Shown here: piece by piece, positions 59,023 to 63,672 of the stretch
Numbering within the stretch: the stretch's first letter is position 1
How the letters are laid out: each line of letters begins with the position of its first letter
Assembly (NCBI GenBank): GCA_003022725.1
Contig: PXSQ01000068.1
Location: 1-63,672, forward strand
Direction of reading: 5' to 3'
Origin: Halobacteriales archaeon SW_7_65_23
GTDB lineage: Archaea > Halobacteriota > Halobacteria > Halobacteriales > Haloarculaceae
Length of the DNA: 63,672 nucleotides
The notes under the pieces: generated by a model
What the model was told of the DNA's origin: nothing
Databases searched by the model: none
What the model saw: the letters and a program-made list of their open reading frames with translations, nothing else
Made by a program: the position numbers and the translations under genes

Positions 59023-61341
59023 TCAGAGATCCAGGTCTGTCAGGCCAAAGTACTGCTGTCCAAACACCTCGATCCGGTCTGTGTCGACGTGACCGGTCTC
59101 GCTAATGTTCTCAAGGAGTGTCTCCTGTGTCCGATTCATCAGCCCCTCGTACTGCGGCAAGACGTGCTGTACGACCCCCCTCGTTAGATCCACATTAGCC
59201 GCCAAGAGAACATCTCTGATGATGGCCGGCCCTAACGGCCGTTCTTCCTGGACGGCTTTCCAGAGCTCGGTGACCGCTTCGATGAGATCTGGGTCGGGAT
59301 CTACTGCCTCCCAACAGTTGACGTAGGCCTTGACCAACGGCTGGTCGATCTCCTCAGCCGTTGGTGCCGGAACATGAATGTAACTGAAACGCCGACTGAG
59401 TGCGTAACTCAAGTCGTACAGAGAGGACTTATCGAAGGTGTTCATTGTCGCCAACAATCGCCAGTCGTCGGGGACTACGTAGTCTGTCGAGCTGATCACC
59501 GTGTCCTGGTCCGGCTCCGATCCGTACACCCTGATATCGTCTCCTTCCTCAGAGAACGGCAAGAGGACATCGTCACCGGTGAGAACGGAGAATAGTGACC
59601 CGAACGCCTTGTCGATGTTGGCGCGATTAAATTCGTCGATGATCAGCCACTCGTTGGTCGGGCGGTGCCGGTCGTCCTGAAACCGACTGAGAAAGACCCC
59701 TGGTGCGAAGGCGAGGTCGCCACGCGATTGCTGGCGGTATCCTCCGATCGTATCGAAGGTCGACCAATCGGCTGTCGCCGTCGTGAGCTCGTAGCTCTCC
59801 TCGACTAACGCTTCGCTGAGTATCTGCGCTAAGTCGCTCTTTCCGGTGCCAGGTGGCCCGACAAACAGCAGGTGGTTACCTGCACTGAGGGCATCGATCG
59901 CCTCCTCAAGCAGTTCGGTCTCGTCTTTGAAGTGAAGCGTCTCGAGGGCAATGTCGTCTGGCTCGAGATCGAACGCTAGAGTTACCCAGTCGATGTCTCC
60001 CAGTGTCCACCCCTCGTTCTTCGCCGTATCCTCATCGGTCTCTGCTTCGAATGTCGACGTCTCGATGGTGTCAGCAGCCGGGTCATCGATAGTGGCGTCG
60101 GTGTTGACGGTGATATCGAGCTGTGTCTTATCGGTGATAGCACTCACGACACTGCCCACGTTCTCGTACAGTCCCGCGGCGACGAGATACACCATCGTCG
60201 TCCCTAACACGTGAGACAGCTCGTCCGCAGTGAGTTCAGTGACTGTCTTATCGGTGAGTGGGATGTTTGTCCCGAGCGTGATGGGGACTTGCGCCCCGAA
60301 ATCCAGCCACTGCACGGAGTGGAAATGTGACTCGTTTTCGAGAACATCGAAAATTGATGGCTCAGAGTCTTCAAGATTCGTCGACATGATTCGACCTACG
60401 GCTCGAATTCGATGGGTATTCGATTTGCCGCGGATAGCTGCCACGATGAAGTCACCCTCGGACATCTCCTGCGTAAATCGATACGCCTGGCCCTGGCCGG
60501 AAGTCTTACTGAACGATGAATCCTCAATTGATTTTAGGTCTACCGGTGGTCTGGAGAACTCGTCTGGGTCCAGTTCGTGGCCGATACTGACGATGTCGTG
60601 TGCGTCCCAGGTCGGCCACCGGTAATCCTCTGTCGAGACGTGCCATGCCTGCTTATCTCCCAGAGTGACATTGATATTCTGGACACGAGTCTCAATCAGT
60701 CCCTTATATATTTCAAGCAACTCCTGTAAATCTTCGATTAACGTGTCGTTGTCTGGGAGGTTATCTAGCGAGTAGCCCCGGTAACAAATGGTGCCGCTGC
60801 CATAAGAATCGCCGCGTCGAAGCGAATCGTCGAAGTCAATCGGTCCGGGCTTGATGCCTTCTGAGACGGTGATCTGGTTGCGGTACCAAAGTGCTAGCCA
60901 CTCCAGGATGTCCACTTGCGTCCGTCTCCCACCCGAAAGTCCCGGGATCGCCTCGGCGTAGTCGCCGATCACGCTGGCCCCAATCCCCAGCGAGAGGTAT
61001 GCTCGGTTCCTGGCGGGATCAAATAAGTACACCACGTATCGACCATAAGTCGTTGATTTTGACTCGGAGGGGTGCATGATTGCAATATACGGGATATCAG
61101 CGAGATTGGTCTGAGCGACTGACTGCACATCCCACCGGTCGTCAACTGCTGCTTCCACAAGCTGATGCCCAGTCTCGTGGATGAGATCTCGGTAGTCGTC
61201 AATATTTTCCTCTCCGACTCGGTAGTCCTGATCCTCGTCAGATCCGTACTCACCGTATGTAAATCGCTCGTGAGATTCAGGATAATTCTCCAACACTACC
61301 TCGAAAAAATCACGGAGGCTGTTGATTTCCCATCGGGTCAT
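59023..61341 (-). CDS. McrB-like AAA+ GTPase with MrcB_N and EVE-like recognition domains
   Basis: 772 residues from MTRWEINSLRDFFE (a GTG five codons upstream is possible). Domains: MrcB_N-like N-terminus (about 1-220, ending IKPGPIDFDDSL...), an EVE/PUA-like modified-base reader (about 232-345, WHVSTEDYRWPTWDAHDIVSIG ... EGDFIVAAIRGKSNTHRIRAVGRI), an acidic linker (about 410-445), and an McrB-type AAA+ domain (470-770) with Walker A GPPGTGKS (495-502), Walker B LIIDEFNRAN and sensor TMNTFDKSSL (632-642). McrB motors use GTP. With the McrC-like gene it forms a type IV restriction system likely to sense modified cytosines or other bases on phage DNA. Confidence 0.85.
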   Translation of the reverse strand: MTRWEINSLRDFFEVVLENYPESHERFTYGEYGSDEDQDYRVGEENIDDYRDLIHETGHQLVEAAVDDRWDVQSVAQTNLADIPYIAIMHPSESKSTTYGRYVVYLFDPARNRAYLSLGIGASVIGDYAEAIPGLSGGRRTQVDILEWLALWYRNQITVSEGIKPGPIDFDDSLRRGDSYGSGTICYRGYSLDNLPDNDTLIEDLQELLEIYKGLIETRVQNINVTLGDKQAWHVSTEDYRWPTWDAHDIVSIGHELDPDEFSRPPVDLKSIEDSSFSKTSGQGQAYRFTQEMSEGDFIVAAIRGKSNTHRIRAVGRIMSTNLEDSEPSIFDVLENESHFHSVQWLDFGAQVPITLGTNIPLTDKTVTELTADELSHVLGTTMVYLVAAGLYENVGSVVSAITDKTQLDITVNTDATIDDPAADTIETSTFEAETDEDTAKNEGWTLGDIDWVTLAFDLEPDDIALETLHFKDETELLEEAIDALSAGNHLLFVGPPGTGKSDLAQILSEALVEESYELTTATADWSTFDTIGGYRQQSRGDLAFAPGVFLSRFQDDRHRPTNEWLIIDEFNRANIDKAFGSLFSVLTGDDVLLPFSEEGDDIRVYGSEPDQDTVISSTDYVVPDDWRLLATMNTFDKSSLYDLSYALSRRFSYIHVPAPTAEEIDQPLVKAYVNCWEAVDPDPDLIEAVTELWKAVQEERPLGPAIIRDVLLAANVDLTRGVVQHVLPQYEGLMNRTQETLLENISETGHVDTDRIEVFGQQYFGLTDLDL

Positions 61342-61431
61342 GGATACTAGATACACCTTTATTCTCCGGGACTACTAATCAAGTTATTCCTGTGTTATCA
61401 TAGTATGTTTCGTAGTTATGGAAGCTAACCA

Positions 61432-61445
61432 TGATCGAGATCATA
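61432..61445. promoter_or_regulatory. Short perfect palindrome upstream of the McrBC-like operon
   Basis: ATGATC-GA-GATCAT lies about 90 bases ahead of the McrB-like start in an AT-rich gene-free stretch (61357-61575). It could be an operator; nothing else supports this. Confidence 0.25.
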
Positions 61446-61575
61446 AGACACGATATCTCCGAGTCCGTCTGATGGATACACCCTCTGCATGTTTCACCGG
61501 CTTTCTGATGGATTTCAAAGAGGTTCCCACTCGTTGCGGTACATGTGTACCCTGAACTGACTACCTTGCGATGAT

Positions 61576-61905
61576 TTATCGAAGATATGCAATCACGTCT
61601 TCGACGACACTCTCAACAAACTCGTTGGTAACTCGTCCTTGCCATGCGACGAGGTTTTTGATACGAGGGGAATGAACGGTCCACGGTGAGACAAATGATT
61701 CTTCCGGGACACCCCCAACGTCCCAGAGATCGGAATCGAGTGCAATCAAATCCGCATACTGCTTGGTCGTGATGGCGACTGCGATGTACTGTTCGTCTCC
61801 AAACGGATGTGAGTCGTTGTTGACGATGAGCCACGGCCGTTGACTGTTTGCACCGAGTTTGAACGGGTCCGAACTTCGAACCACGTCACCTCGCCGAGGT
61901 TGCAT
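61576..61905 (-). CDS. MazF/PemK-family toxin
   Basis: 109-residue endoribonuclease-type toxin: RRGDVVRSSDPFKLGANSQRPWLIVNND at the start (the RGD...RP.LIV core of PemK/MazF), AVAITTKQY and SPWTVHSPRIKNLVAWQGRV. The fold normally cuts mRNA at short motifs. Its ATG directly follows the TAG of the upstream gene, so the pair is co-translated. Placed beside a restriction system, it is likely part of a defence cluster. Confidence 0.82.
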   Translation of the reverse strand: MQPRRGDVVRSSDPFKLGANSQRPWLIVNNDSHPFGDEQYIAVAITTKQYADLIALDSDLWDVGGVPEESFVSPWTVHSPRIKNLVAWQGRVTNEFVESVVEDVIAYLR

Positions 61906-62280
61906 CTACTCGTCCCCTGTCGTCTCGCGTTCACTCGGATGCCGTTCGTTTGGAGCCATAGCGTCCCACTCCTCGGGATCGATCCCGCTGTCTTCTTCGT
62001 CGAGTCGCTCCGTAATCGCATGAAGATCATACGCGTCGGACACCCGCTCTAGGTCGTGCGTGAGTACCCAGTACTCACCCTTATGTCTGACTAGATTCCG
62101 TTGTTTCAGCCGCGTGAGTGCAGTCTCAACTGTATTGGGTTCTTCGTCGATTCCGGTCGCAATCTCAGACCGGGTAAACGCTTTACCCCGGTTCGTATAC
62201 AGGTATGTGAGTACCTGTTCGGGGACATTGGAGCCTTGTGGGAAGTCGCCACTTTCGAACGCTTCGATTCGAACGGGCAT
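61906..62280 (-). CDS. Winged-helix protein, probable antitoxin of the MazF-like toxin
   Basis: 124 residues from MPVRIEAFESGDFPQGSNVPEQVL. A winged HTH (about 15-75, KAFTRSEIATGIDEEPNTVETALTRLKQRNLVRHKGEYW) is followed by a charged C-terminal tail that could bind the toxin. Antitoxin-first order and abutting stop/start codons are typical of type II toxin-antitoxin operons, but a wHTH antitoxin with MazF is uncommon outside haloarchaea. Likely autoregulatory. Confidence 0.75.
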   Translation of the reverse strand: MPVRIEAFESGDFPQGSNVPEQVLTYLYTNRGKAFTRSEIATGIDEEPNTVETALTRLKQRNLVRHKGEYWVLTHDLERVSDAYDLHAITERLDEEDSGIDPEEWDAMAPNERHPSERETTGDE

Positions 62281-62307
62281 ACCGTGTACTATTCGTGCTG
62301 ACAAACT

Positions 62308-62408
62308 GCTCGCTTCGCTCGCAATTTCTGCTGGTGTAGATTGCCGTTCGAGACGCGCGAGAGCGCGTCTCTCTGCGGTATGACGAACGAACCGCGAGCG
62401 AAGCGAGC
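62308..62408. repeat. Nested inverted repeats between the toxin-antitoxin and APH-like genes
   Basis: Outer perfect 15-bp arms GCTCGCTTCGCTCGC (62308-62322) and its complement (62394-62408) enclose an inner perfect 8-bp hairpin GAGACGCG-CGAGAG-CGCGTCTC (62350-62371). A transcript would fold strongly. Possible roles are terminator, attenuator or element end. GCTTCGCTCGC is a frequent intergenic motif in haloarchaea, so the outer pair may be less special than it looks. Confidence 0.5.
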
Positions 62409-62444
62409 GGTGAGCGAGTCATCTGTACTGACTGGGTGATCCGT

Positions 62445-63560
62445 CTACAGGTCGAACTCGCCTCGTCTGATACTGTCCGCAACCGCAGCCATGTACGCGA
62501 CTAGTGGTGGGTAGTGGGACTCCTCGCCGGCCGCGACCTGGTGGCGGTGGAGGTCTGCCCACACCACTGCGAGCCCGAACGCCGCGTGCGTCCGGTGGAA
62601 CCGCTCGTGGTCGAACGCCATTCCTGTCCGCTCCTCGTAGCGATCCACGAGTTCCGCCCGAGTTGGGCTCCCTGCCCTCGCAGTAAAGGGTGCCAGCCCG
62701 CGCTCGTTGTTGTCCCGCAGGTGCTCGAGCATCTCGTCGTCCCCGTACCGCTCAGCGATCGGCTCCAGATCGGGCGTCGGGTCGCCCTCGTCGCGCCAGC
62801 GCAACAGGAGGTACGCCAGTTCGGTCAGCGGATCGCCGAGCATCGCTGTCTCCCAGTCGAGAACGCCAGTGATGCGGGGCCGCTCCGCCCCCGCAAAGAG
62901 GATGTTGCCGGGTCTGTAGTCGCCGTGAACGAGCGATATCGGAGACTCGTCAGGGTCCGGAGCGTGCGCCCGGAGCCACTCGCCGACTGATTCGAGCGTC
63001 GGGAACTGCTCGCCGGTCTCGCTCGTCACCTCCGCCAGCCGGTCGGCGCTCCGGGCGACCTGCTCCCCTGCGGGCTCCCGATCGCAGATATCCCCGAAGG
63101 GGCCGACCTCGACCGTATGAATCCCCGCTAGCGTGTCGATCAGTTCGTGCGCGAGCTGCTCGCGCGCCGCCGGCGTCTGGAACCGGTCGGGCGGGTCCGT
63201 CCCTAGCGGAATTTCGGTGCCTTCGAGGGCAGCAATCCGGAAAAACGGCTCGCCGAGGAGCGACTCGTCCGCGCAGTACAGGACAGGTTTCGGTGCCGGG
63301 ACCGCTGTCTCCGCGAGTCGTTCCAGCACCTCGTACTCGACGCAGAGGCTGTTCATGTACGCCGCCTCGCGCAGTTTGACGGGCTGCCGGAGAACGTACG
63401 TGTTCCCCGCTGCTGTGGAAATTTCGACGACAACGTTGAGCGCGCCGTCGAGTAGCTCCCTCCCCGTGACCTCCTCGTCGAGCGCGTCCGTGAGAAAGGA
63501 TGTGAGTCCGTCAGAATCTATTCCTTCGAGAGAATAAATGTGCTCGCGATCGTCAGTCAT
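62445..63560 (-). CDS. APH-family phosphotransferase
   Basis: 371-residue small-molecule kinase of the aminoglycoside-phosphotransferase/choline-kinase fold. An N-lobe (NVVVEISTAAGNTYVLRQP, with Lys61 or a nearby residue for ATP) is followed by the catalytic loop HGDYRPGNILF and the metal site LDWETAMLGDPLTELAYLL. The closest recognisable group is the ACAD10/FadE36-like putative aminoglycoside phosphotransferases, whose substrates are mostly unknown. There is no resistance context; a metabolic role is likelier. It stands alone at the window edge. Confidence 0.85.
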   Translation of the reverse strand: MTDDREHIYSLEGIDSDGLTSFLTDALDEEVTGRELLDGALNVVVEISTAAGNTYVLRQPVKLREAAYMNSLCVEYEVLERLAETAVPAPKPVLYCADESLLGEPFFRIAALEGTEIPLGTDPPDRFQTPAAREQLAHELIDTLAGIHTVEVGPFGDICDREPAGEQVARSADRLAEVTSETGEQFPTLESVGEWLRAHAPDPDESPISLVHGDYRPGNILFAGAERPRITGVLDWETAMLGDPLTELAYLLLRWRDEGDPTPDLEPIAERYGDDEMLEHLRDNNERGLAPFTARAGSPTRAELVDRYEERTGMAFDHERFHRTHAAFGLAVVWADLHRHQVAAGEESHYPPLVAYMAAVADSIRRGEFDL

Positions 63561-63672
63561 AGTGGTACAGAACCGACCGCGTTCAAAAAGCCTCCCGGTG
63601 GTGTGGGACAGTAACGCACGCGCTGGGGGTTACATCTCTCTGACTAGCTACCTACGCCAGCGTCGGGGAAGC

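Noticed and set aside
1-63672. tRNA, rRNA or CRISPR loci
   Set aside because: A read-through for T-arm motifs, rRNA signatures and regularly spaced repeats gave nothing convincing; a covariance-model search would be the decisive test.

Overview
The window comes from the chromosome of a haloarchaeon. The evidence is high GC, strongly acidic proteins, TATA boxes placed about 25-30 bases ahead of start codons with almost no leader, a Tat lipoprotein binding protein, a TFIIB gene, an intein-bearing topoisomerase I, the RdfA/SMC-like shape pair, an AglD-type glycosyltransferase and a haloarchaeal TnpB. No rRNA, tRNA or CRISPR array was recognised.

Region 1 (1-2.4 kb): aspS on the minus strand, with a TnpB-type right-end hairpin touching its stop codon, then about 1 kb without an intact gene that holds two 108-bp inverted-repeat mini-elements. 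Region 2 (2.4-19.9 kb) is a catabolic island. It has a decayed IclR gene, a PdxA2-like dehydrogenase, a complete sugar-type ABC importer, a SAF-domain oxidoreductase, two FGGY kinases, an acetoin/pyruvate-dehydrogenase-like complex (E3 divergent from E2-E1alpha-E1beta), and an intact IclR regulator with two TGTTCT-N6-GAGAAC palindromes ahead of it. Together these look like uptake, phosphorylation, oxidation and C-C cleavage of a small polyol or sugar acid; the substrate is not identified.

Region 3 (19.9-48.8 kb) is mostly housekeeping: rdfA-sph3 (cell shape), an aldo/keto reductase, a lone IS630-like HTH protein, topA with a 536-residue homing-endonuclease intein, a coiled-coil membrane protein, a methyltransferase, gatB, a squalene/phytoene synthase gene with a frameshift, an acyl-CoA dehydrogenase, korAB plus an Lrp regulator, a DHH protein, a CBS/ParB-like protein (SerK-like), methylmalonyl-CoA mutase, a large coiled-coil protein, purA, trm112 and small membrane proteins.

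Region 4 (48.8-63.7 kb) mixes accessory and core genes: a stand-alone IS605-type TnpB element, a penicillin-acylase-family hydrolase, an AglD-like glycosyltransferase, TFIIB, an McrBC-like type IV restriction pair, a MazF-like toxin next to a winged-helix protein, and an APH-type phosphotransferase.

A recurrent theme is short elements with TAC...GTA inverted termini. Several are flanked by TCA or TGA trinucleotides, and some sit exactly at gene stop codons.
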